A stretch of DNA of 64,000 nt from Corynebacterium fournieri (GTDB taxonomy: Bacteria; Actinomycetota; Actinomycetes; Mycobacteriales; Mycobacteriaceae): assembly GCF_030408775.1 (NCBI RefSeq), contig NZ_CP047210.1, positions 124,001 to 188,000 on the forward strand, given 5' to 3'. Below the pieces are notes generated by a model. It saw only the letters and a program-made list of their open reading frames with translations, searched no databases and was not told the origin of the DNA. Positions 56,050 through 64,000 of the stretch are shown here, in pieces (within the stretch, counting starts at the first letter, position 1; the number at the start of each line of letters is the position of its first letter). The translations under genes were made by a program, and so were the position numbers.

Positions 56050-56943
56050 CTAGTCGCGCTCAACCACCCGGATCAGCGTCGCTGACGGCGGGCAGAACAA
56101 CCGCACCGGCGCGTACTTGGACTGGCCCAGGCCGTTGGACACCTCCATCCACATCCGGCCGTACTGGTGCAGGCCGGAAGCGCGGGGGCGGTCGATATCG
56201 GCGTTGGTGACAATTGCGCGGCCGCCGGGGAGGCAAATCTGCCCGCCGTGCGTGTGGCCGGCCAGCGCCAGCTGGTAGCCGTCGGCCTCGAACGCGTCGA
56301 GCACCCGCCGGTAGGGGGCGTGCAGCAGGCCGATGGACAAGTCGGCGTCCCGGTTCGGCGCCCCGGCGACCTCGTCGTAGCGGTCCAGATCGTGGTGCGG
56401 GTCGTCCACCCCGGCCAGCGCCAGCCTGACGCCGGACGCCTTGAACTCCAGGCGCTGGTGGGTGGCGTCGCGCCAGCCCCGTTCGATGAACGCGGCGCGC
56501 ATGCCCTCCCACGGCAGGTCGTCGTAAGACGGCTCGCGCTTGCCGCCCACCAGGTACTTCAGCGGGTTGACCGGGCGCGGCGCCCAGTAGTCGTTGGTGC
56601 CGAAGACAAATGCGCCCGGGCGGTTCAACAGCGGCCCCAGTGCGTCGAGCACCCACGGCACACCCGCCTTGTCGGACAGGTTGTCGCCGGTGTTGACCAC
56701 CAGGTCCGGCTCGAGGGCGTTCAGGCTGGAGACGAACAACACCTTCTTGCGCTGGCCCGGGATCATGTGCAGGTCAGAAACGTGCAGCAGGCGGAACTCC
56801 TCGCGCCCCTGCAACACGCCCGGCGCAAGCAGCGGCAGGGTGTATTCGCGCAGCTCGAAATTGTTTCGCTCCGCATACCCCCAGGCGGCCGCGGAGGCCC
56901 CCGCTGTCAGGCCAAGTGCTCCGATTCGCGTCAACTTCTTCAC
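56050..56943 (-). CDS. Membrane-associated metallophosphoesterase
   Basis: 297-aa calcineurin-like phosphoesterase. N-terminal hydrophobic helix (LTRIGALGLTAGASAAAWGY), then metal motifs HVSDLHM near 55, VNTGDN near 85, FGTNDYW (GNHD variant) near 115 and AGHTHGGQICLP near 220. GTG 56943 lies 7 nt after TACAGT (56956-56951), favouring a leaderless start over the GTG at 56952. Divergent from yqeY. Substrate unknown. Confidence 0.87.
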   Translation of the reverse strand: MKKLTRIGALGLTAGASAAAWGYAERNNFELREYTLPLLAPGVLQGREEFRLLHVSDLHMIPGQRKKVLFVSSLNALEPDLVVNTGDNLSDKAGVPWVLDALGPLLNRPGAFVFGTNDYWAPRPVNPLKYLVGGKREPSYDDLPWEGMRAAFIERGWRDATHQRLEFKASGVRLALAGVDDPHHDLDRYDEVAGAPNRDADLSIGLLHAPYRRVLDAFEADGYQLALAGHTHGGQICLPGGRAIVTNADIDRPRASGLHQYGRMWMEVSNGLGQSKYAPVRLFCPPSATLIRVVERD

Positions 56944-56994
56944 CCGCACCACTGTAACCGCTCCCTACGAGGCGACCGCTGTAGTCTCGCAACC

Positions 56995-57444
56995 ATGAGT
57001 GCATTGAAAGATCAGATTCGCGCAGACCTCAAAGAATCCATGAAGGCGAAGGAAAAGGAGCGCACCGGCACCATCCGCATGCTGCTGGCCGCCATCCAGA
57101 CCGCTGAGACCGAAGGCTCCAAGCACGAGGTGGATGACGCGGAGATCCAGAAGATCATCGCCCGCGAGATTAAAAAGCGCCGCGAGTCCGCGGAGATCTA
57201 CAAGACCAACGGCCGCGACGACCTCGCGGAGACTGAGCTGGGCGAGGCCGCCATCCTCGAGACGTACCAGCCCAAGCAGCTCACGGACGACGAGCTTGCC
57301 TCGCTTGTCGACGAAGCTGTCGCTGAGACCGGCGCCGAGTCCATGGCCCAGATGGGCCAGGTCATGAAGGCCGCGACCGCCAAGGCGGAGGGCCGCGCCG
57401 ACGGCAAGCGCATCTCCGAAGCCGTCAAGGCCCGGCTGGGCTAA
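56995..57444 (+). CDS. yqeY: GatB/YqeY-domain protein
   Basis: 149-aa helical protein with the tRNA-binding tail domain of GatB (MSALKDQIRADLKESMKAKEKERTGTIRMLLAAI and QMGQVMKAATAKAEGRADGK). A role in tRNA-dependent amidation is suspected but not shown. The ATG is 7 nt after TAGTCT (56982-56987): leaderless. Its end overlaps the converging PBP gene by 4 bp. Confidence 0.9.
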   Translation: MSALKDQIRADLKESMKAKEKERTGTIRMLLAAIQTAETEGSKHEVDDAEIQKIIAREIKKRRESAEIYKTNGRDDLAETELGEAAILETYQPKQLTDDELASLVDEAVAETGAESMAQMGQVMKAATAKAEGRADGKRISEAVKARLG

Positions 57445-59858
57445 TTGCTGCCGAAGGCGTCGGCGATCGCATCGCGGGCGTCGTTAAGCGATTGCTCGAT
57501 GCCGCCGAGGTCAATTGGCGCGGCGGGGCTCGGCGCGGGCGGTGCGGTCGGCGAGGTGGGGGCGCCGGTCGCGGTCGGTGGTGCGGAGGGGCTGGTGCTG
57601 GGGGCGCCGCCGGTGCCGTCGGAGACATTGAGGGTGACCGCGGCGTTTGGGCCGTCTTGGACGGCGGACACGACCGTGCCTGCAGGCGCGCCGTTGCCGA
57701 AGACAGTGTTTAGTGTCACGGCGTAGCCCTGCGCCTCAAGCTGCGACTTCGCTGCTGCGGAGTACTGTCCCACTACCGCGTCTAACGCCGCGCGCTTCGT
57801 GCCGCGCTCGTGGATCGGGCTGGTCGGCGGAAGGCCGCCCGCCGCGGCACCCGGGATGCCGGCGGCCGCCTGGAACCACGTATCTGCGGCCTCGTTGCCG
57901 CCGAACAGCGTGCCCTCCTGGCACTGGCGCACCGGAGCGGTGCACAGCGGCGTGGATTGCACGCCGTCGTTGTAAATGTACGGCGCTGCAGACATGCCCC
58001 GGGTGAAGCCGAGGAAGGCGGTGGACTGGTGGGACTCCGTCGTGCCCGTCTTCGCCGCCGTGGGCGCGGACCAGCCGTTGTTGCGGGCAGAGGCGGAGGC
58101 GGTGCCGTTGACAATGTCCTTGGACATGCCTTGGGCGAGGGTGCCGGCGATTTCCGGTGCGACGGCCTGCTCGCAGGCGGGGCGGTTGATAAAGACCTGC
58201 TTGCCGTTTTCGTCGAGCACCTCCTTGATCGGGTTCGGCTCGCACCAGCGGCCGCCCGAGGCCAGGGTCGCGCCCACATTGGACAGCTCCAAGGCGTTGA
58301 CGGCCAACGGGCCGAGGGTGAACGCGCCCATGTTCTCGTCCTTCGCTGCTTGAACGATGGAGCGGCCGTCGCCGAAGGAGTTCTCGTCGGCGTAGGAACG
58401 CAGCCCCAGCCGCACCGCAGTGTCCACCACCGGTGCCACGCCGGTCTTTTGGATCAGCTCGATGAACGTGGTGTTGGGCGACTGCGCCAGCGCGTCCTGC
58501 AGCGTCATGCGCGGCGCGTAGGTGCCGGCGTTTTCCACGCAGTACGCGCCGGGCGGGCAATTCGCGGCGCCGCCGTCGCCCATGCCGTAGACCACCGAGC
58601 GGGCCGGGGTCTCCAACATGGTGTTCAGTCCGTAGCCCTGCTCCAGTGCGGCGGCCGCGGTAAAGATCTTGAATACCGAGCCTGCGCCCGCGCCGACCAG
58701 GGAGGCGGGCTGCGGCAGGATGGTCTGGCTCTGATCCAGATCCAAGCCGTAAAAGCGGGAAGACGCCATGGCCAAAATGTCGCGGGATTCGGTGCCGGGG
58801 CGGATGACATCCATTACCTCAGCCACGCCCGGGGTGTACGGGCTGACGTTGCGGCGCACCGCGTTGTTGGCGGTCTCCTGCACGGCAGGGTCCAAGGTGG
58901 TGGTGATGGTGTAGGAGCCGTTGAGGATCGTCTCCGTGTCCAGGCCCTTATCTTCCAGGTAACGCAGCGCGTAATCGCACATGAAGCCCTTGTCGCCGGC
59001 GGTGATGCACCCTTGCGGCAGCGTCTTCGGCTGTTCCAGGATGCCCAGCGGGGTGCCGGCGAGGCGGTCGGCCTCCGCCTGGTCCAAGTAGCCCTCGGCG
59101 GCCATGTTGTTGAGCACGACGTTGCGTCGGCTCGTGGCGCCTTCCGGGTTGGTGTAAGGGTTGAGTGCCTCCACGGACTGGAGGATGCCCACCAGCAGCG
59201 CCGCTTGCGCCGGGTTGAGGTCGCGGGCGGGGACGTCAAAGTACGTCAGCGCCGCCGCCTCGATGCCGAAGGCGTGGTTGCCAAAGGAGACGAGGTTGAG
59301 ATACCGGGTGAGAATCTCGTCCTTTTCCAGCGTTTTGTCCAGATCCGAGGCCATGCGCATCTCTCGCAGCTTGCGCGGGATGGACTGCTCGGTGGCGGCG
59401 TTGGCCTCGTCTTTGTTTTCCGCCTCGATGAGCCAGAGGTAGTTCTTCACGTACTGCTGGTTGATGGTGGACGCACCCTGCTGCACGCCACCTGCGAGCA
59501 CGTTGGTCACCATCGCGCGGGCAAAGCCCTGCATGTCCACGCCTTCGTGCTGGTAGAAGCGGCGGTCCTCGGTGGCCACCAGGGCGTCTTTGGCGAACTG
59601 GGAGATGCCGTCGCTGGGCACCTCGTAGCGGCGCTGCTTGAAAAGCCACGCCATGGGGTCGCCGTTGGCGTCGTTGATCGTGGTCACGCCCGGCACGTTG
59701 CCGTGTGTGAGGTCGGACAGGTTGGACTGCATCGTTTCGTCGGTGCGCGCGATCGCGGCACCGCCTAAGCCTGCGACGGGAGCGAGGCACAGGGTGATGG
59801 CCAGTGCTGTCGCGAGAAGGGCGACCAGCAGGCTTCCTAGGGATTTCAGTGCGGACAC
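57441..59858 (-). CDS. ponA: Bifunctional class A penicillin-binding protein with PASTA tail
   Basis: 805-aa peptidoglycan synthase. N-terminal TM helix (about 8-35). The GT51 domain (about 55-230) has the catalytic Glu in ATEDRRFYQHEGVD and QQGASTINQQYVKN. The transpeptidase has SVFK near 393, SPN (ALAQSPNTTF) near 455 and KTGTTE near 602. A single C-terminal PASTA-like domain (about 700-770) and a Pro/Thr/Ser tail follow. Neighbours whcA and glxR match corynebacterial and mycobacterial PonA order. Confidence 0.93.
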   Translation of the reverse strand: MSALKSLGSLLVALLATALAITLCLAPVAGLGGAAIARTDETMQSNLSDLTHGNVPGVTTINDANGDPMAWLFKQRRYEVPSDGISQFAKDALVATEDRRFYQHEGVDMQGFARAMVTNVLAGGVQQGASTINQQYVKNYLWLIEAENKDEANAATEQSIPRKLREMRMASDLDKTLEKDEILTRYLNLVSFGNHAFGIEAAALTYFDVPARDLNPAQAALLVGILQSVEALNPYTNPEGATSRRNVVLNNMAAEGYLDQAEADRLAGTPLGILEQPKTLPQGCITAGDKGFMCDYALRYLEDKGLDTETILNGSYTITTTLDPAVQETANNAVRRNVSPYTPGVAEVMDVIRPGTESRDILAMASSRFYGLDLDQSQTILPQPASLVGAGAGSVFKIFTAAAALEQGYGLNTMLETPARSVVYGMGDGGAANCPPGAYCVENAGTYAPRMTLQDALAQSPNTTFIELIQKTGVAPVVDTAVRLGLRSYADENSFGDGRSIVQAAKDENMGAFTLGPLAVNALELSNVGATLASGGRWCEPNPIKEVLDENGKQVFINRPACEQAVAPEIAGTLAQGMSKDIVNGTASASARNNGWSAPTAAKTGTTESHQSTAFLGFTRGMSAAPYIYNDGVQSTPLCTAPVRQCQEGTLFGGNEAADTWFQAAAGIPGAAAGGLPPTSPIHERGTKRAALDAVVGQYSAAAKSQLEAQGYAVTLNTVFGNGAPAGTVVSAVQDGPNAAVTLNVSDGTGGAPSTSPSAPPTATGAPTSPTAPPAPSPAAPIDLGGIEQSLNDARDAIADAFGSN

Positions 59859-59914
59859 GCCAATACCTTAAATGACGCGGCCCGTGCGAGGGAATAGAAA
59901 AGACCCCCCAAAAT

Positions 59915-59930
59915 TGTGACCCATTCGACA
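59915..59930. promoter_or_regulatory. Candidate GlxR site 1 in the ponA-whcA gap
   Basis: TGTGACCCATTCGACA: a perfect TGTGA half and a 4/5 second half at the spacing of the GlxR consensus TGTGANNTANNTCACA. glxR itself is 2 kb away. Confidence 0.35.
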
Positions 59931-59943
59931 GAAATCTTTTCTG

Positions 59944-59959
59944 TGTGATTACATTTACA
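59944..59959. promoter_or_regulatory. Candidate GlxR site 2 in the ponA-whcA gap
   Basis: TGTGATTACATTTACA: a perfect TGTGA half and TTACA in place of TCACA, correct spacing. Two such sites 29 bp apart in one divergent promoter region support each other. Confidence 0.4.
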
Positions 59960-60037
59960 TGGAACCGCAGATATGTGGTGCAGTGAATAAACCGCGCCGA
60001 GGGCACGGCGCGGGCGAACCGGAAAAGGAGCACGGAA

Positions 60038-60397
60038 ATGACCACGGCATTGGGCAACGCCGCGCAGCGCAACGGACAACGAACCACGTCCCGTAAGTGC
60101 GATGCATCCGGTCACCTCGTGTTTGACCGGGAGGATTGGGTCACCCACGCACAGTGCCGGGGTACGGACCCGGACGCACTGTTCGTTCGCGGCGCAGAGC
60201 AGCGCAAGGCGGCCGCCATCTGCCGCGCCTGCCCGGTACTCACCGAGTGTCGCGCGGACGCGCTGGACAACAAGGTTGAGTTCGGCGTCTGGGGCGGGCT
60301 GACGGAGCGTCAGCGCCGTGCGGTGCTGCGCAAGAACCCGCACGTGACGGATTGGGCGGAGCACCTGTCTGCCGGCGGCGAAGTTGTCGGCCTGTAG
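60038..60397 (+). CDS. whcA: WhiB-family redox regulator, WhcA/WhiB4 type
   Basis: 119-aa Fe-S regulator. Cluster cysteines in THAQCRG, CRACPVLTEC (about 40-72) and the turn motif GVWGG near 88 are intact; an additional Cys is near residue 21. Basic C-terminal part for DNA or sigma contact. AAAAGGAG before the ATG. Position next to ponA and upstream of the RidA/MBL/glxR set matches WhcA of C. glutamicum and WhiB4 of M. tuberculosis, redox-stress regulators. Confidence 0.9.
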   Translation: MTTALGNAAQRNGQRTTSRKCDASGHLVFDREDWVTHAQCRGTDPDALFVRGAEQRKAAAICRACPVLTECRADALDNKVEFGVWGGLTERQRRAVLRKNPHVTDWAEHLSAGGEVVGL

Positions 60398-60412
60398 GTA
60401 ATCTTGGGCGCC

Positions 60413-60568
60413 ATGACGAAATGGGAGTACGCAACGGTTCCGTTGCTCACGCATGCCACCAAGCAGATTCTGGATACCTGGGGCGAGGACGGCTGGGAGC
60501 TGGTCTCTGTCATTCCGGGCCCGACCCAGGACAACGTTGTCGCTTACATGAAGCGGGAGGCCGAGTAA
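60413..60568 (+). CDS. Small DUF4177-like protein
   Basis: 51-aa protein with an aromatic two-strand/helix pattern (MTKWEYATVPLL, WGEDGWELVSVIPGP, YMKREAE), the DUF4177 layout. Its stop is followed at once by the ridA start, so both are likely co-translated. The same small gene precedes RidA in mycobacteria. Function unknown. Confidence 0.85.
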   Translation: MTKWEYATVPLLTHATKQILDTWGEDGWELVSVIPGPTQDNVVAYMKREAE

Positions 60569-61024
60569 ATGTGGTCTGAGCGTTTGAAGGAACTGGGCAT
60601 CGAGCTGCCCGCTGTCGCCGCACCCGTGGCGGCCTACGTGCCTGCCGTGCAGGCCGGAAACCAGGTGTGGACGTCCGGTCAGCTGCCATTTGTGGACGGC
60701 AAGCTGCCGGCCACCGGCAAGGTCGGCGCGGAGGTTTCCGAGAAGGATGCCTACGACTACGCCCGGCAGGCGGCGCTCAACGCCATCGCGGCGGTGGATG
60801 CGCTCGTGGGCATCGACAGCGTGGCCCGCGTGCTCAAGATCGTCGGCTTCGTCGCCTCGGACCCGACGTTTACCGGCCAGCCGGCCGTGATCAACGGCGC
60901 CTCCGAGCTGATGCAGGAAGTCTTCGGCGAGGCCGGTGCACACGCCCGCTCCGCAGTGGGCGTGGCCGCACTGCCGATGGACACGCCGGTGGAGGTCGAG
61001 CTCGTCGTCGAGCTGAAGGGTTAG
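60569..61024 (+). CDS. ridA: RidA-family deaminase-like protein
   Basis: 151-aa protein of the RidA/YjgF family, actinobacterial long form (LPAVAAPVAAYVPAVQAGNQVWTSGQLPF). The catalytic Arg of enamine-deaminating RidA, normally in the IVFVRC segment, is in ARVLKIVGFVAS and not clearly present, so deaminase activity is uncertain. Starts directly after the DUF4177 stop. Confidence 0.87.
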   Translation: MWSERLKELGIELPAVAAPVAAYVPAVQAGNQVWTSGQLPFVDGKLPATGKVGAEVSEKDAYDYARQAALNAIAAVDALVGIDSVARVLKIVGFVASDPTFTGQPAVINGASELMQEVFGEAGAHARSAVGVAALPMDTPVEVELVVELKG

Positions 61025-61064
61025 AACACCAAAACACAGCTGTTAAGCGGGTACGCTGGGACAC

Positions 61065-61877
61065 ATGCAACATCCCGCTTACAGCCAACTGCGCCCTGTG
61101 ACCGCCAACGCCGCGGTGGTCCTGGCGCCGAACCCCAGCTACGCGGCGCTCGAGGGGACCAACTCCTGGGTGATCAAGGGGGAGGGGGACCAGCGAAGCA
61201 TCGTCGTTGATCCGGGCCCGGAGGACGAGGGCCACCTCAATGTTCTCCAGGCGAAGGCGGGAGACGTTGCGCTGATTCTGCTCACGCACCGTCACCACGA
61301 CCACGCGGATGGCGCGGAGCGCTTCCGCCAGCTCACCGGTGCTCCGGTGCGCTCGTTCGCGCCGCAGTACAGCCACGGCGCTGAGCCGCTTGCCGACGGC
61401 GAGGTGATCGCCGTCGACGGCATCACCCCGCGCCTGAAGGTTGTGGCTACCCCGGGCCACACCAGCGACTCGGTGTGCTTCTTTGTTTACCCGGGGGACC
61501 CGGACTCCACGCAGCTGGAGGGCATCATCACCGGCGACACTATCGCTGGCCGCCACACCACCATGATCTCCGAGACGGATGGCGACTTGGGTGCGTACCT
61601 GGACTCTCTGGAGATGCTGGAGGAGCAAGGCAAGGACATCCCGCTGCTGCCGGGCCACGGCCCGGAGGGGCAGGACCTGTCCGCTTACGCGCGCAAGTAC
61701 ATCGACCGCCGCAACCAGCGCCTGGACCAGATCCGTGAGGCGATGAAGGTCCACGGCGAGAACGTGGACATTAACACCCTCGTGGACGCGATCTACGACG
61801 ATGTCGATCCCGTGCTCCGCGGCGCTGCCGAGCAGTCCACCCGTGTGGCGCTGCGCTACCTGAACGCCAAGCCTTAA
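61065..61877 (+). CDS. MBL-fold metallohydrolase (LACTB2-like)
   Basis: 270-aa hydrolase. Metal motif THRHHDHADG near 75-84, GHTSDS near 135, GDT near 162 and LPGHGP near 198; C-terminal winged-helix-like tail. TACGCT (61052-61057) 7 nt before the ATG: leaderless, so it is its own unit despite following ridA. Substrate unknown; homologues cut RNA or hydrolyse thioesters. Confidence 0.9.
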   Translation: MQHPAYSQLRPVTANAAVVLAPNPSYAALEGTNSWVIKGEGDQRSIVVDPGPEDEGHLNVLQAKAGDVALILLTHRHHDHADGAERFRQLTGAPVRSFAPQYSHGAEPLADGEVIAVDGITPRLKVVATPGHTSDSVCFFVYPGDPDSTQLEGIITGDTIAGRHTTMISETDGDLGAYLDSLEMLEEQGKDIPLLPGHGPEGQDLSAYARKYIDRRNQRLDQIREAMKVHGENVDINTLVDAIYDDVDPVLRGAAEQSTRVALRYLNAKP

Positions 61878-61898
61878 CCCGCTACCTGCGCAAACGAC

Positions 61899-61937
61899 GG
61901 CGCCCCGGCTTTTCCCTCCTGGGAAGGCCGGGGCGCC
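61899..61937. terminator. Shared hairpin between the MBL gene and glxR
   Basis: GGCGCCCCGGC pairs with GCCGGGGCGCC, with an inner TTTCCC/GGGAAA-like stem. No clear T-run; probably serves both converging genes. Confidence 0.6.
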
Positions 61938-61968
61938 GCCGTTGAAAGGGCGTTGAAAGGAGCCGGAC

Positions 61969-62652
61969 TTAGCGCGCGCGGCGGGCGAGGTGCTCGGTGT
62001 CCACGATGAGCACGCTCTTGCCCTCCAGGCGGATCCAACCGCGGTGGGCGAAGGTGGCCAGCGCCTTGTTCACCGTCTCGCGGGAAGCGCCGACGAGCTG
62101 GGCGATTTCTTCCTGCGTCAGGTCGTGGTTGACGCGCAGCGCGCCGCCTTCGTGGGTGCCAAAGCGGTTGGCCAGCTGCAACAGGGTCTTGGCCACGCGG
62201 CCGGGCACATCGGTGAAGATGAGGTCTGCAAGGGAGGCGTTGGTGCGGCGCAGGCGGCGGGCCAGCACGCGCAGGAGCTGTTGGGAGATTTCCGGGTGGG
62301 AGTCGATCCAGGTGCGCAGCATGGTGGAGTCCATGGTGGCGCAGGTGACTTCGGTGACGCAGACGGCGGAGGAGGTGCGCGGGCCCGGGTCGAAGATGGA
62401 CAGCTCGCCGAACATGTCGGACGGCCCCATCACGGACAGCAGGTTCTCGCGGCCGTCGGGGGCGTGGCGAGCGAGCTTAATTTTGCCCTCGACGATAATG
62501 TAGAGGCGGTCGCCCGGCTCGCCTTCGTCGAAGATGGTGGTGCCCTTGGGGAAGGTCACCGTGTCCATCTCGTTGATCAGTGCGGCGACGGCTTCGGGGT
62601 CCACCCCCTGAAAGATGCCGGCGCGGGCGAGCGTGTCCTGTACGCCTTCCAT
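61969..62652 (-). CDS. glxR: cAMP-responsive global regulator GlxR (Crp)
   Basis: 227-aa CRP/FNR regulator. The cyclic nucleotide domain (about 10-125) has [18 protein letters not shown] near 80, matching the cAMP-binding cassette. The helix-turn-helix (about 168-195) reads [25 protein letters not shown] precedes the ATG. GlxR controls carbon use, respiration and many other genes in corynebacteria and often its own promoter; a TGTGA half-site is present upstream on the minus strand. Confidence 0.95.
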   Translation of the reverse strand: MEGVQDTLARAGIFQGVDPEAVAALINEMDTVTFPKGTTIFDEGEPGDRLYIIVEGKIKLARHAPDGRENLLSVMGPSDMFGELSIFDPGPRTSSAVCVTEVTCATMDSTMLRTWIDSHPEISQQLLRVLARRLRRTNASLADLIFTDVPGRVAKTLLQLANRFGTHEGGALRVNHDLTQEEIAQLVGASRETVNKALATFAHRGWIRLEGKSVLIVDTEHLARRAR

Positions 62653-62744
62653 GAGTCCTCCTTGGTTTGGACGGCCAGGGGGCAGTGGTTGCAGTCACTT
62701 TCGGGTAACTTTTTTGCAGCCGTCACAGTGCTCCCCGAACTTTA

Positions 62745-62763
62745 CCACCAACATGGTTGGTGG
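62745..62763. repeat. Palindrome upstream of glxR
   Basis: CCACCAAC-ATG-GTTGGTGG, 8-bp perfect arms, about 93 bp before the glxR start and just past the end of the small leftward ORF. It could be an operator or a weak terminator. Confidence 0.5.
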
Positions 62764-62786
62764 GCAGGTGGTTGGGGAAGTTGGTT

Positions 62787-62876
62787 TTAATCCACCACTT
62801 TGGACTCGAGCCGCTCCATCGCCAGCGGGAATGCGCCCAGCACCAGCGGAACCAACAGCACGAGAATCAGATTCAT
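62787..62876 (-). CDS. 29-aa putative small membrane protein
   Basis: [29 protein letters not shown]: one hydrophobic helix of about 16 residues and a charged tail. The ATG is 7 nt after a TAGAAT -10 hexamer (62889-62884), the same leaderless layout as proven-type genes here. Lies between nth and glxR on the glxR strand. Mycobacteria also have a small membrane gene at this position. Existence is likely but not certain. Confidence 0.55.
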   Translation of the reverse strand: MNLILVLLVPLVLGAFPLAMERLESKVVD

Positions 62877-62906
62877 AAGTGTCATTCTACGGTAGCCACA
62901 ACTACC

Positions 62907-63689
62907 ATGGCCGTTATGCCGTCCACCACCCCGAGAAAGCACCGTCGCCCTGGTTCCCATCCGGCGGCGCGGGGTGCAGAGACAGACATCGGCCGCACCA
63001 GGCGCGCCCGCCGCATCAACCGCACGTTGGCGCAGACCTTCCCTCACGCCCACGCTGAGCTAGATTTTTCTAATCCGTTGGAGTTGTTGGTGGCGACAGT
63101 GCTTTCAGCGCAGACCACGGACGCGCGCGTCAACATGGTCACGCCCGCGCTGTTTGCGGCCTATCCCACCGCGCACGCCTACGCCGAGGCGAACCAGGCA
63201 GAGGTGGAAGAGATCATCCGCTCCACCGGCTTTTTCCGCTCGAAGGCGAAGAACTTGATTGGCCTGGGCCAGAAGTTGGTGTCGGACTTCGGTGGTGAGG
63301 TGCCGACGAAGCTGGAGGACTTGGTCACCTTGCCGGGGGTGGGCCGAAAGACGGCGCACGTGGTGCGCGGCAACGCCTTCGACATGCCGGGGTTGACGGT
63401 GGATACCCACTTCCAGCGCCTGGTCAAGCGGCTGATGCTCACGGAAGCGACGGACCCGGTCAAGATCGAGCACGCGATCGCCGAGCTGATCGAGCGCCGC
63501 GAGTGGACGATGTTTTCCCACCGCATCATCTTCCAAGGCCGCCGCATCTGCCACGCCCGCAAACCCGCCTGCGGGGTCTGCCCGATTGCGTACGACTGCC
63601 CGAGCTTCGGCGCCGGCCCGATCGAGCCGGAGGCGGCCGCGGACCTTGTCACCGGCCCCGAGCGCGAGCACATTTTGGGGATGGCATGA
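62907..63689 (+). CDS. nth: Endonuclease III
   Basis: 260-aa base-excision repair glycosylase/AP lyase. Helix-hairpin-helix [12 protein letters not shown] with the catalytic Lys near 145, the Asp in TVDTHFQRL near 163 and the C-terminal [4Fe-4S] cysteines ([17 protein letters not shown], about 215-231). ATG 62907 or 62916; the N-terminal about 30 residues are basic and poorly conserved. Overlaps the next gene by 4 nt. Confidence 0.94.
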   Translation: MAVMPSTTPRKHRRPGSHPAARGAETDIGRTRRARRINRTLAQTFPHAHAELDFSNPLELLVATVLSAQTTDARVNMVTPALFAAYPTAHAYAEANQAEVEEIIRSTGFFRSKAKNLIGLGQKLVSDFGGEVPTKLEDLVTLPGVGRKTAHVVRGNAFDMPGLTVDTHFQRLVKRLMLTEATDPVKIEHAIAELIERREWTMFSHRIIFQGRRICHARKPACGVCPIAYDCPSFGAGPIEPEAAADLVTGPEREHILGMA

Positions 63690-64000
63690 AACGTACGGTG
63701 TGGCTGAGCGCGGTGGTCATCGTCGTGGTCACCGCCCTTGTGGCCTTAGGCGCGCGCAGTTTGCTTGTCGACGATCAACCTTCGGAGGAACCTGTGGCCG
63801 TCGATAAGCACATGCCCGAACGTCCCGACTGCCCGGCGGCGCTGGACCTGCCGTGCCTCGGTGGGGAGGTGGCCGGCCAGGCCAAGGACGTCACCGTGGT
63901 CAACGTGTGGGCCTGGTGGTGCCAGCCGTGCCGCGCCGAGTTGCCTGCGGTGGACGAGTTCGCCCGCACCCACCCGGAGTACTCCGTGGTGGGCGTGCAC
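63686..64000 (+). CDS. Thioredoxin-like envelope protein, cut by the window end
   Basis: First 105 residues only. N-terminal TM/signal helix (about 5-24), a pair of Cys (CPAALDLPC) and the redox motif WCQPC near 84-88 in a TlpA/ResA-type fold ([18 protein letters not shown]). Translationally coupled to nth (ATGA overlap); the same gene pair occurs in mycobacteria. Likely reduces or isomerises disulfides outside the membrane. Confidence 0.88.
   Translation, partial: MKRTVWLSAVVIVVVTALVALGARSLLVDDQPSEEPVAVDKHMPERPDCPAALDLPCLGGEVAGQAKDVTVVNVWAWWCQPCRAELPAVDEFARTHPEYSVVGVH

Overview
The window is a piece of a Corynebacterium chromosome. The evidence is the high G+C coding bias and the gene order. 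One block runs aspT, dnaX, ybaB, recR, gatD/murT, a dnaQ-like gene, leuA, lysC, asd, an ECF sigma factor (SigC type) and an Mrp antiporter operon. A second runs ponA-type PBP, whcA-type WhiB, DUF4177, RidA, MBL hydrolase, glxR and nth. Both orders are typical of corynebacteria and partly of mycobacteria. Many genes have a TANNNT -10 hexamer 6-8 nt before the start codon, the signature of leaderless transcripts in this group. I cannot name the species.

Layout. 1-13.6 kb is a cell-surface region. It holds an Asn-rich repeat protein (minus), the Mg channel mgtE, a very large Cna-B/SdrD-like protein with five perfect 267-bp repeats, and a LAxTG-anchored protein. 13.6-16.1 kb carries tyrA, the tadA pair, csbD and tRNA-Ser(CGA). 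16.1-24.6 kb carries an MMPL exporter, three queuosine-related genes (tgt, yhhQ, gluQRS), a lipoprotein, phoD and ferritin. 26-43.8 kb is the housekeeping block: 4.5S RNA, aspT, dnaX, recR, gatD/murT, leuA with its leader peptide, lysC/asd and sigC. 43.8-49.7 kb is a six-gene Mrp Na+/H+ antiporter operon. 49.9-55.7 kb has a coiled-coil membrane protein, a double-headed alkaline phosphatase with a likely PHO box, and a secreted protein. 55.9-64 kb holds tRNA-Pro, a phosphoesterase, yqeY, the PBP, whcA, the RidA/MBL genes, glxR, nth and the start of a thioredoxin-like gene that runs off the window.

The most striking feature is a pair of related but clearly different IS481-like elements (about 4330-5744 and 24654-26085). 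Each sits exactly at the 3' end of a tRNA gene, tRNA-Arg(ACG) and tRNA-Ser(GGA). Both are flanked by 16-bp direct repeats that cover the last 15 nt of the tRNA including CCA, plus one base. Both point the same way relative to the tRNA. Both carry an array of inward-facing ~20-bp motifs at the transposase-promoter end and a terminator hairpin at the tRNA-proximal end. The tRNA stays intact, and its original terminator is displaced about 1.4 kb. This looks like a tRNA-targeting branch of IS481-family transposons.

Other unusual points: a Tgt lacking the usual zinc cysteines, a tandem alkaline phosphatase with two apparently complete active sites, a DnaQ-like protein without its DEDD residues, a MurT without the Cys4 ribbon, and a shared two-TM/Cys C-terminal module on two surface proteins.
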